From Pseudomonadota bacterium (GTDB lineage Bacteria > Bdellovibrionota > Bacteriovoracia > Bacteriovoracales > Bacteriovoracaceae), in the NCBI GenBank assembly GCA_023432655.1, contig JAEYUK010000280.1, positions 1 through 9,151 of the forward strand: DNA of 9,151 nucleotides. The letters are read 5' to 3'. This document shows positions 1 through 5,570 of the stretch, piece after piece (positions within the stretch are counted from its first letter, which is position 1; the number at the start of each line of letters is the position of its first letter). Position numbers and translations under genes: made by a program. A model generated the notes under the pieces. The model ran no database searches, was not told the origin of the DNA, and saw only the letters and a list, made by a program, of their open reading frames with translations.

Positions 1-56
1 CAATAGGTGAGAGTAAATGTAAGATGGCAGATTAAAAACACTTCTCTACAGTTTTA

Positions 57-62
57 TTTAAT
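57..62 (+). promoter_or_regulatory. possible -10 element of the lysyl endopeptidase gene
   Basis: TTTAAT matches the sigma-70 -10 consensus at five of six positions and lies 28 bases before the favoured ATG at 85. A start of transcription near 69 would give a short leader that still contains the ribosome binding site. I see no good -35 hexamer at the right distance, so this is weak. Confidence 0.3.
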
Positions 63-73
63 AACGAATGCTC

Positions 74-80
74 AAGGAGG
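74..80 (+). promoter_or_regulatory. Shine-Dalgarno site that sets the protease start
   Basis: AAGGAGG lies four bases before the ATG at 85. This is the reason for choosing that start over the in-frame ATG at 7. The upstream 26 codons would put a charged, non-signal sequence in front of a clean signal peptide. Confidence 0.85.
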
Positions 81-84
81 AGAC

Positions 85-1308
85 ATGAGATTATTAACCG
101 TACTGGCCGTACTAGGCCTTTCTTTCGAAGCCTTCGCTGGCTCAAGCTACTTCGAGCCCCTCGATGTAAATGCTCTACATAACAAAGAACTTGCGAGTGA
201 GAAAAAAGGTGAAGCACCAAGATTCGCTGTCCCTCACAAAGTTTCCATTCAACCTTCTTGGGAAAAATCCAAAAACGGTTATGTTTGGACCCACCAGGTA
301 ACGGCCCCTAATGCTGTGTCTTTAAACTTCGGCTTTTCTAAGTTCCATTTACCGGAAGGCGCAGAATTAAATATTTATTCTGCTGACCGATCACAGTACA
401 TTCGTCCATTCACTTCAGAAGATAACAATGAGGCCAAAGAACTTTGGACGCCGGTTATTATGAGTGATGACGTTATCATTGAAGTTTCGGCCCCAGTAGA
501 CCTGGTCGGTGAAGTTGAAATCGAATTAGGTCAAGTTGGACAAGGGTTCAGAACTTTCGGTCAGTCTACTCTTAAGGCCGGAAAATGTAATATTGACGTT
601 GCCTGTTCAGAATCAGCTGGCTGGGAAAATGAAATTAATTCAGTGGGTGTGATCTCCACTGGTGGTTCAACTTTTTGCACGGGTTTCATGGTTAATAATA
701 CGGCCTACGATAAAACGCCATTTTTTATGACCGCAAATCATTGCCGCATTAATGCCGGCTCGGCTCCATCACTAGTTGTGTACTGGAATTACCAGACTTC
801 AAAGTGTGGCGGTCCTCGTGATGGTAAAATGACTGACTTCCAAACAGGTTCAACTCACCTCGTTTCAGGGGCCAAGTCAGATTTCACACTCGTGCGTTTA
901 AACTCTCAGCCAAAAGCTGAATGGAATGTTCGTTATGCGGGTTGGGACGCTACCGATGCAGTTGGTTCTCCAGCGGTTGCCATTCACCACCCAAATGTTG
1001 ATGAGAAATCAATTTCATTTGAAAATGACCCTACAGTCCTCTCTTCTTATGGTGGCGCTACATCTCCTGGAGATGGTACTCACGTAAAAGTTATTGATTG
1101 GGATAAAGGAACAACTGAACCAGGATCTTCTGGCTCTCCACTATTTGATCTTAATCGCCGTGTGATTGGTCAGCTTCACGGAGGAAGTGCAGCTTGTGGA
1201 AATGATGGTCCGGATTATTACGGTCGCATGCATACTTCATGGCAGCTAGGTCTTAAAGACCACTTGGATTCAGCAAAAACTGGAATGTTAACCACCGATA
1301 CTATCTAA
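85..1308 (+). CDS. secreted lysyl-endopeptidase-type serine protease (S1 family)
   Basis: A 407-residue preproprotein predicted to be exported and to cut proteins after lysine. Residues 1-18 form a signal peptide ending AFA before Gly19. Residues 19 to about 164 are the propeptide, and about 165-407 the catalytic domain. The triad is His219 (TANHC), Asp266 (SDFTL) and Ser349 (GSSGSP). From memory, the domain follows Achromobacter protease I closely, including VNNTA, VVYWNYQ, AIHHPNV, TEPGSSGSP and QLHGG. The six cysteines matching its three disulfides are Cys168, 174, 198, 220, 241 and 371. Asp377 before YYGR aligns with the Asp that sets lysine specificity, and His365 with His210. Tyr322 replaces the Trp169 that stacks on it. 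Lysines 164 and 167 are candidate self-processing sites. The long C-terminal extension of protease I is absent. The 3' end overlaps the convergent response-regulator gene. Confidence 0.93.
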   Translation: MRLLTVLAVLGLSFEAFAGSSYFEPLDVNALHNKELASEKKGEAPRFAVPHKVSIQPSWEKSKNGYVWTHQVTAPNAVSLNFGFSKFHLPEGAELNIYSADRSQYIRPFTSEDNNEAKELWTPVIMSDDVIIEVSAPVDLVGEVEIELGQVGQGFRTFGQSTLKAGKCNIDVACSESAGWENEINSVGVISTGGSTFCTGFMVNNTAYDKTPFFMTANHCRINAGSAPSLVVYWNYQTSKCGGPRDGKMTDFQTGSTHLVSGAKSDFTLVRLNSQPKAEWNVRYAGWDATDAVGSPAVAIHHPNVDEKSISFENDPTVLSSYGGATSPGDGTHVKVIDWDKGTTEPGSSGSPLFDLNRRVIGQLHGGSAACGNDGPDYYGRMHTSWQLGLKDHLDSAKTGMLTTDTI

Positions 1309-1701
1309 GTTAATCGCGCCCCTGCTCTTAGCAGGGGCCTCTTTTACCAGCGCCAGTAAATCTTCTAACTCCATCGGTTTATGTAGAGATAATAATTCAG
1401 GAAACTCCCTGAGTTCAGGATCGATCTCACCGAAAGCACTACTGAAAGCGATTGGGATTTCACCTAATACCTCACCATGTTTTCTTTTAATGGTTAAAAT
1501 AAACTCCACCCCGTTCATTACAGGCATTAGATTATCTACAATGATCAGATCAGGAAAGTTTTCTGGTTCAAGTGATAAAAGAAGATCCAGGGCCTCTTTT
1601 CCATTTTCAACGGCAAGGGTTTGAAACCCCTCTTCAGATAAAACAAAATCAACCACATCTCTTACGTCTTTATCATCATCGACAATCATGATCTTTTTCA
1701 T
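1288..1701 (-). CDS. single-domain response regulator (CheY-like receiver)
   Basis: A 137-residue cytoplasmic phospho-receiver with no output domain. The N-terminus MKKIMIVDDD supplies the acidic pocket (Asp8, Asp9). Asp56 in IIVDNLMP is the phosphoacceptor, Ser87/Ser88 fill the switch Thr/Ser position, and Lys108-Pro109 is the conserved Lys with its cis-proline. Residues past about 122 are a short tail encoded by the overlap with the protease terminator. I place the start at the ATG at 1701 because receivers begin immediately before this strand. A TTG at 1743 would add 14 unsupported residues. Neither start has a Shine-Dalgarno site. The gene lies downstream of the M28 peptidase on the same strand with a 108-base gap and no clear terminator between them. 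No histidine kinase is in view, so the signal is unknown. Confidence 0.9.
   Translation of the reverse strand: MKKIMIVDDDKDVRDVVDFVLSEEGFQTLAVENGKEALDLLLSLEPENFPDLIIVDNLMPVMNGVEFILTIKRKHGEVLGEIPIAFSSAFGEIDPELREFPELLSLHKPMELEDLLALVKEAPAKSRGAINLDSIGG
1318..1345 (+). terminator. intrinsic terminator of the protease gene, inside the response-regulator coding region
   Basis: A perfect 9-bp stem (1318-1326 with 1330-1338, GCCCCTGCT/AGCAGGGGC) has a 3-base loop and is followed by CTCTTTT. It starts ten bases after the protease stop. The opposite side has no T-tract, so it works for the plus strand only. The same bases encode residues about 120-128 of the convergent regulator. Confidence 0.85.
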
Positions 1702-1809
1702 GGGACCAATACTGAAGGAACACACCCCTAAAGGCAAAGACAATGATTGATGCTGAGGTTTGGAACACGAGGCATTCGCCGAGGTAGGTAGTTAATCTTG
1801 ATGGAAACT

Positions 1810-2889
1810 TTATTGCTGATCCAGATAAAGAATTGTGCTGAGATTTAGTTTTGTTATTTCTGCGACATAATCAAAATTAATCAGATCAATCTTATCGCAT
1901 TCCTGATGATAACAAGGATTTTTTGTTTCCCAGTCCTGGATCGTAAGGAGAGAAGGAACCCCTCTTTGCAAGAAAGGCAGATGATCACTGCCCCACGCCC
2001 CAAGAGAGATTTTCGTTTTAAGCGAAGTAAATTTTGAGGCGAGATCCCCCATCAGACGCGCATTCTCTTCATACTTTGGATCAGTTTCAATCTCTACAAT
2101 ACCAGTGCCATTAAAACCAATCATATCCATATTAAGGGCGAATTTAATATTCTGAATCTCTCCACTTCTTTCAAGAGATCGGGCATAGTGAGTAGAACCA
2201 ATGAGTCCTGTCTCTTCCCCATTCGTTACAAAAAACCTGATTGTTTTCTCGTTATCAAAATCTCCAAGTATCCGTGCCATCTCCAGAAGTGCCGCCATAC
2301 CTGAGGCATTATCATCGGCCCCGGCAAAGGCTTCTCCTATCGAATCAATGTGCCCCATGATGAGTAACACCTGGTCACTTTTCTTGTTTCCCTTTTTTTC
2401 AGCAATCAAACTGCAAACTTCATCGCGATAGCAGTGCTCTTGAACACTGTATCCCAAAGACGCTAACCGGGAAGCTGTTTGCTCTAAGGCCAGGGTATTC
2501 TCAGGAGTCGCAACGAATCTCGTTTCAAATGAAGAAAGATTTTCGATATCTTTTTTAATGTTCTCCTTAGAGACTTGAGAGACAAATTTTGAAATATTAA
2601 CTTTTCTGCCTTTTTGAACTTTATTTGAAATAAACATCCCTTCATAGAGGAAGTGTTTCTCTTTGCCACTTAAGACCCTTAGATGCTTCTTGACCTCCAT
2701 TGGTGCAGAGGATTTTAGATCGACTACCCACAGACGACCTTTTTGAAAAACAGTTTCAACATGGGGTGATAGCTCTTCAATGTCGTGAGGATGACCTGTA
2801 ATGACTTGAAACAGATTACTCTCCCTAGAGGAAGACCCCCCCGATAGAGACAGACCCAAAATAAGAATAAGCCCAAATAAAGACTTCAT
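1810..2889 (-). CDS. secreted M28-family zinc aminopeptidase
   Basis: A 359-residue exported metallopeptidase expected to remove N-terminal amino acids from peptides. Residues 1 to about 18 are a signal peptide (MKSLFGLILILGLSLSGG). Residues about 25-115 resemble a propeptide-like leader region, and about 120-359 the M28 fold. By comparison with Vibrio (Aeromonas) aminopeptidase, the two-zinc site is His180 (MGHID, with Asp182), Asp192 (GADDNASG), Glu226 (NGEETG, with Glu225 as general base), Asp255 (NMDMIG) and His328 (CYHQEC). GSDHLPF at 300-306 is also typical. Cys153/Cys159 and Cys326/Cys331 could form disulfides, which fits export. There is no PA domain. The ATG at 2889 lacks a Shine-Dalgarno site. 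Seven consecutive G bases fall in codons 16-18, where a lipobox cysteine would sit if this were a lipoprotein; the residue is Gly. The exact substrate is not predictable. Confidence 0.92.
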   Translation of the reverse strand: MKSLFGLILILGLSLSGGSSSRESNLFQVITGHPHDIEELSPHVETVFQKGRLWVVDLKSSAPMEVKKHLRVLSGKEKHFLYEGMFISNKVQKGRKVNISKFVSQVSKENIKKDIENLSSFETRFVATPENTLALEQTASRLASLGYSVQEHCYRDEVCSLIAEKKGNKKSDQVLLIMGHIDSIGEAFAGADDNASGMAALLEMARILGDFDNEKTIRFFVTNGEETGLIGSTHYARSLERSGEIQNIKFALNMDMIGFNGTGIVEIETDPKYEENARLMGDLASKFTSLKTKISLGAWGSDHLPFLQRGVPSLLTIQDWETKNPCYHQECDKIDLINFDYVAEITKLNLSTILYLDQQ

Positions 2890-2895
2890 TGGATC

Positions 2896-2901
2896 AGTTT
2901 A
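2896..2901 (-). promoter_or_regulatory. possible -10 element placing transcription at the M28 start codon
   Basis: On the minus strand TAAACT lies six bases before the ATG at 2889 and matches the -10 consensus at four of six positions. No Shine-Dalgarno site lies between. A -35-like TTGATC occurs upstream, but with a 20-base spacer that is longer than ideal. Confidence 0.3.
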
Positions 2902-2997
2902 AAGGAACAAGGGCCATTAATGATCAAAGATTTCATGACTCTGTAAAAAGGGTACCTCTGCCTAAAACTTAGACAATTGAGCTTAAGAAAGATTTAG

Positions 2998-3027
2998 TTG
3001 TTCTTCCTGAAATGAATCGGCTATAAG
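2998..3027 (+). promoter_or_regulatory. sigma-70-type promoter of the 128-residue protein gene
   Basis: TTGTTC (2998-3003) and TATAAG (3022-3027) are separated by 18 bases. The predicted transcription start near 3034 gives a leader of about 20 bases carrying the AGAGG ribosome site at 3043-3047, six bases before the ATG at 3054. Confidence 0.45.
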
Positions 3028-3053
3028 CCCTCTAAATTACAAAGAGGTTTAAT

Positions 3054-3440
3054 ATGATGACAATCGCTTTATTAGCAGGAATCTGGAGTACCACTTGCAT
3101 CCAAACTCAAATCTCCAATTTGGGCCAGGGTCACGTGAAAGAAACTTATTCCATTAATCTTGACCACTCCTATGAATTTAAAAGGGAATGGTTTCGTGAT
3201 TCAAAATGCAGTGAGCCTCAAGGCAGTGATATTGAATCAGGCACTATTGAAATAGGTCGTGAGATTCAAAGTATGTTCGCTATGTCCGGCACTTATGAAG
3301 CAAATTTTTCTTCACAAAGCGGCATAGATCTCGGGACGATTGCGATTCAAAAAAATTCATTAAAGATTTCTCGTGGAATTAAGAACAGCACTATGAGAAA
3401 CACAATGCTAAGCTTGTTTGAATACGTAAAACAAAAATAA
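3054..3440 (+). CDS. small beta-rich protein of unknown function (128 residues)
   Basis: I cannot assign a function. The protein opens with a short hydrophobic stretch running into GIWSTTCIQTQ. It continues with alternating strands (ETYSINLDHSYEFKREW, SGTIEIG, GTYEANF, LGTIAIQ) and ends with LFEYVKQK. The G-x-W start and strand pattern recall small lipocalin-like or beta-barrel domains; that is only a fold-level guess. Cys15 and Cys52 could pair, which would suggest an exported protein. The hydrophobic N-terminus is unusually short and uncharged for a signal peptide, and an in-frame stop at 3033 rules out an upstream extension. AGAGG six bases before the ATG supports the start. It faces the TonB-like gene tail to tail with two bases between them and no clear terminator. 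Confidence 0.8.
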   Translation: MMTIALLAGIWSTTCIQTQISNLGQGHVKETYSINLDHSYEFKREWFRDSKCSEPQGSDIESGTIEIGREIQSMFAMSGTYEANFSSQSGIDLGTIAIQKNSLKISRGIKNSTMRNTMLSLFEYVKQK

Positions 3441-3442
3441 GT

Positions 3443-4282
3443 TTAACTCTTAACGACAAAGCCCCATTCCAAAGTGACTTTACCATTGCGGATCATCCCC
3501 TTGGGAGGATTTGGAAAGGGGCCTGCTTCATTAAAAGATTGAATGGCGGCATCATCTAGTTCTTTAATCCCGCTGGTCCCGATAATCTTTACCGAGATAA
3601 CTTCACCTTTTGAATTTAAAGTTACTTGAAGAGAAGTAATCATCTCCTCAGAAGACGGTAGTCTTCGACCTGATTGGGCCATTTGTTCGGCCTTGTCATA
3701 TAAAGTTCTGCCCCAAAACTGCTCGAGCTTTAATTTTATCCGGTGATAAAACCCATAATACTTATATTCTACCGTATTGAGATTTGTTGAATCCCCTTCT
3801 GGCACATCATTTAAGTAATCATTATTGGCACTTTCTTCCTGGGCCATTTTTTGTTGGCCGTGACCATTCTTCTTCTTAGTGTATTCCTTGGCCGCTTCTT
3901 TAAAGGGATCCTCACCTACAGCGGTCCCTAAGTCAGAGAGCGAAACTTTCTTTGATCCAGACTTTTGGGCACCTTCCGAAGTCTTACCAGCTTTGAAAGA
4001 ATCAATCTTAGCTGCACGGGTTTGGCGCTCAAAAGAGCGATCCTTGTCACTTAGATAAGCATCATCTTTTTTTTCACGGTGGTCACTGTCTTCACTCGTT
4101 ACAATTTGTCTTTTATTTTTTAGAAGCGGATCTTCAATCTTGACCACCAGAGGCTTCCGCACAGGTTCATCCCGAATTTCTTTTAGCCGAACTTGAAGGA
4201 GCATAAGAACGATATGAACCACCAGGACCAGAGTTAAGAGAAATGAATAAAATGAGCGACGCTTAATCCAAGGTGTTCTCAT
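3443..4282 (-). CDS. TonB-family inner-membrane protein with C-terminal TonB domain
   Basis: A 279-residue protein anchored in the inner membrane by one segment (about residues 11-30, after a basic start MRTPWIKRRS). The linker is long and highly charged, rich in Lys, Glu, Asp and Ser (about 35-165), rather than the usual proline-rich type. The C-terminal domain (about 175-279) carries family signatures: YYGFYHRIKLKLEQFW, GEVISVKIIGTSG, LDDAAIQSF and PFPNPP. Such proteins span the periplasm and usually pass energy from an ExbB-ExbD motor to outer-membrane partners; neither partner gene is present here, so the client is unknown. Relatives also serve envelope functions unrelated to uptake. The ATG at 4282 has no Shine-Dalgarno site but has TAAAAT seven bases upstream. 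A transmembrane charged-linker scaffold without transport function is an alternative. Confidence 0.85.
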   Translation of the reverse strand: MRTPWIKRRSFYSFLLTLVLVVHIVLMLLQVRLKEIRDEPVRKPLVVKIEDPLLKNKRQIVTSEDSDHREKKDDAYLSDKDRSFERQTRAAKIDSFKAGKTSEGAQKSGSKKVSLSDLGTAVGEDPFKEAAKEYTKKKNGHGQQKMAQEESANNDYLNDVPEGDSTNLNTVEYKYYGFYHRIKLKLEQFWGRTLYDKAEQMAQSGRRLPSSEEMITSLQVTLNSKGEVISVKIIGTSGIKELDDAAIQSFNEAGPFPNPPKGMIRNGKVTLEWGFVVKS

Positions 4283-4289
4283 TAGAGTT

Positions 4290-4295
4290 ATTTTA
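4290..4295 (-). promoter_or_regulatory. possible -10 element placing transcription at the TonB-like start codon
   Basis: On the minus strand TAAAAT (five of six consensus bases) ends seven bases before the ATG at 4282. Transcription would begin at or next to the start codon. I see no matching -35 hexamer. Confidence 0.4.
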
Positions 4296-4338
4296 AAACA
4301 GTAGGAACAATCCTTAGCATGGAGATTTCTTTAGAGAG

Positions 4339-4367
4339 TTGACTGCCTGACGGAAGCTCTTTACTTT
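4339..4367 (+). promoter_or_regulatory. promoter of nudK, probably giving a leaderless transcript
   Basis: TTGACT (4339-4344, five of six consensus bases) is followed after exactly 17 bases by TACTTT (4362-4367). The ATG at 4374 starts six bases later, where transcription itself should begin. No Shine-Dalgarno site is present. The -10 hexamer is weak, which limits confidence. Confidence 0.5.
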
Positions 4368-4373
4368 ATTAAA

Positions 4374-4943
4374 ATGGAACGTATTAAAAATCTGGAATCA
4401 AAACTTCTGTGTGACAATTGGGGCAAGCTCTCCAAACTGACTTATTCCTATGGCAAAGCAGATGGAACCTGGGAGGAACAAACGCGGGAGGTTTATGATC
4501 GAGGCAACGGAGTGACTATTTTATTATACCATCCCGTGAAGCAGACAGTTATCCTAACGCGACAACTGAGGATTCCTACTTATTTGAATGGGAATCATGA
4601 CGGTCACCTCATTGAAGCCCCCGCGGGGAAACTTGACCAGGTGGACCCTGAGATGTGCATCAGGAAAGAAGTTTTGGAAGAGACAGGCGTAGAAATTAAA
4701 GGAGTCAGGAAAATCTTCGAAGCTTATATGTCACCAGGTTCAGTGACAGAACTTATTCATTTCTATATTGCTGAGTACAGCGATGAAATGAAAGTGGCCC
4801 CGGGCGGAGGGGCCCTTGGTGAACAGGAAAATATTGAGGTCTTAGAAATCCCTTTAAAGGAAGCCTGGCAACTGATTAAAGAAGGTAAGATTAAAGACGC
4901 TAAGACAATTATGCTTCTTCAATATGCTCAAAACATGAGGTGA
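4374..4943 (+). CDS. nudK: NudK-type Nudix hydrolase (GDP-mannose pyrophosphatase family)
   Basis: A 189-residue cytoplasmic enzyme, near the 191 residues of E. coli NudK, which splits GDP-mannose into GMP and mannose 1-phosphate. Landmarks recalled from the E. coli protein are shared in order: REVYDRGNGVTILLY at 38-52, an LTRQLRI strand at 61-67, LIEAPAGKLD at 79-88, CIRKEVLEETG at 95-105, then EAYMSPGSVTELIHFYIAEYS at about 116-136. The Nudix core KEVLEETG gives the metal-binding glutamates Glu99, Glu102 and Glu103. The fold is homodimeric in relatives. A role in recycling nucleotide sugars of envelope polysaccharide is plausible; activity on ADP-ribose or other nucleotide sugars cannot be excluded. 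The stop lies two bases before the ATG of a lipoprotein gene, so the two are probably co-transcribed. Confidence 0.9.
   Translation: MERIKNLESKLLCDNWGKLSKLTYSYGKADGTWEEQTREVYDRGNGVTILLYHPVKQTVILTRQLRIPTYLNGNHDGHLIEAPAGKLDQVDPEMCIRKEVLEETGVEIKGVRKIFEAYMSPGSVTELIHFYIAEYSDEMKVAPGGGALGEQENIEVLEIPLKEAWQLIKEGKIKDAKTIMLLQYAQNMR
4937..4942 (+). promoter_or_regulatory. Shine-Dalgarno site of the cysteine-rich lipoprotein, inside the end of nudK
   Basis: GAGGTG overlaps the last nudK codon and its stop, and lies three bases before the ATG at 4946. It supports that ATG rather than the GTG at 4940, which is part of the site itself. Confidence 0.6.
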
Positions 4944-4945
4944 TT

Positions 4946-5299
4946 ATGATGAAGTTACTGATACCTTTAACATTAGTGATCATTTCTTGTTCAAACGTCG
5001 AGGTTAAACGGAAAGCAGCGTGGAAGGCCTGGGAAGGAAAGAGTACAGAGGAGTTGAAGAAGCATGCCTACTTTAAAAACCTCAAGCGAAATAAAATACA
5101 ACATAAACACGACATTGAGACCTGGATCTATAAGGACCAAACCCCACTTCAAACCAGTGCCTATTGCCAGAGTCTTGGAGGCTGTCAGGCCATGCCCATA
5201 TATAATTGCAGTAATGCCTTTAGTGTCAAAGACAAGGTCATCATAGGATTCGAACAGCAGGGAACCTGTCCAGACCCCAGAGTCATCCGCCCAGAGTGA
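4946..5299 (+). CDS. cysteine-rich lipoprotein of unknown function
   Basis: A 117-residue predicted lipoprotein. Residues 1-14 form a short type II signal peptide ending in the lipobox IISC, so Cys15 should be lipidated. The mature protein starts with a basic, tryptophan-containing helix (KRKAAWKAWEGKSTEELKKH). It ends in a domain with four further cysteines (Cys74, Cys80, Cys88, Cys108) that could form two disulfides in the periplasm. I do not recognise the family. It follows nudK with a two-base gap and its ribosome site lies in the end of nudK, which indicates translational coupling in one operon. No functional link between the two is evident. A GTG at 4940 or the ATG at 4949 are alternative starts. 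No convincing terminator follows. Confidence 0.82.
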   Translation: MMKLLIPLTLVIISCSNVEVKRKAAWKAWEGKSTEELKKHAYFKNLKRNKIQHKHDIETWIYKDQTPLQTSAYCQSLGGCQAMPIYNCSNAFSVKDKVIIGFEQQGTCPDPRVIRPE

Positions 5300-5334
5300 T
5301 AGATTCTAACTATCGGCGTATCGAAACTAACGAT

Positions 5335-5363
5335 TTGAGTTAAATTCAGGATAAGGATAAATT
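5335..5363 (+). promoter_or_regulatory. promoter of the 44-residue lipoprotein gene
   Basis: TTGAGT (5335-5340) and TAAATT (5358-5363) are spaced by 17 bases. TATAAC at 5369-5374 is a closer -10 match, but would start transcription inside the ribosome site. The first arrangement leaves a leader of about 19 bases. Confidence 0.4.
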
Positions 5364-5388
5364 CTATCTATAACAAATGGAGGAATTT

Positions 5389-5523
5389 ATGCCGAATTTA
5401 CTACTTGCCTTCATGGCCATATTTATTGTTTCCTGCGCCTCTCATTCAACAAATAATATGAAAAAAGCTTCTGTTCAAAGTGAGAGTTATTTCTTTGATG
5501 CCATGACTTCAACAAGACGCTAA
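5389..5523 (+). CDS. 44-residue small lipoprotein
   Basis: A very short gene with all the signs of being real. GGAGG stands five bases before the ATG, the signal peptide (MPNLLLAFMAIFIVS) ends in the lipobox IVSC, and a textbook terminator follows the stop. Cys16 should be lipidated, leaving a mature peptide of 29 residues: CASHSTNNMKKASVQSES followed by YFFDAMTSTRR. It has no further cysteine and no recognisable domain. It resembles entericidin-type peptides in size only, not in sequence. It probably has its own promoter at 5335-5363, so it forms a one-gene unit downstream of the nudK operon. The role is unknown; an envelope-associated peptide is the most that can be inferred. Confidence 0.8.
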   Translation: MPNLLLAFMAIFIVSCASHSTNNMKKASVQSESYFFDAMTSTRR

Positions 5524-5535
5524 GAAGAAAATATG

Positions 5536-5564
5536 ATCTGGGGAGGAATCTCCCCAGATTTTTT
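5536..5564. terminator. strong, probably bidirectional intrinsic terminator
   Basis: A perfect 10-bp stem (5536-5545 with 5550-5559, ATCTGGGGAG/CTCCCCAGAT) has a GAAT loop and runs into T6 at 5559-5564. On the minus strand the stem is followed by CATATTTTCTTC, also T-rich. It lies between two convergent stops (5523 and 5571), so it can end the small lipoprotein transcript and the S28 peptidase transcript. Confidence 0.93.
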
Positions 5565-5570
5565 GAAAAC

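Noticed and set aside
7..84. In-frame N-terminal extension of the lysyl endopeptidase from the ATG at 7
   Set aside because: It would bury the signal peptide behind 26 residues and lacks a ribosome site; AAGGAGG directly precedes the ATG at 85.
1702..1743. TTG-started extension of the response regulator
   Set aside because: Receiver domains start at the KKIMIVDDD strand; the extra 14 residues are not receiver-like and TTG has no ribosome site.
2201..2431. 76-residue open frame opposite the M28 gene
   Set aside because: It lies fully antisense to conserved catalytic codons, with no ribosome site and no recognisable protein features.
5298..5314. Possible terminator after the cysteine-rich lipoprotein (GATAG/CTATC)
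   Set aside because: Only a 5-bp AT-rich stem with a 7-base loop and no T-tract after it.
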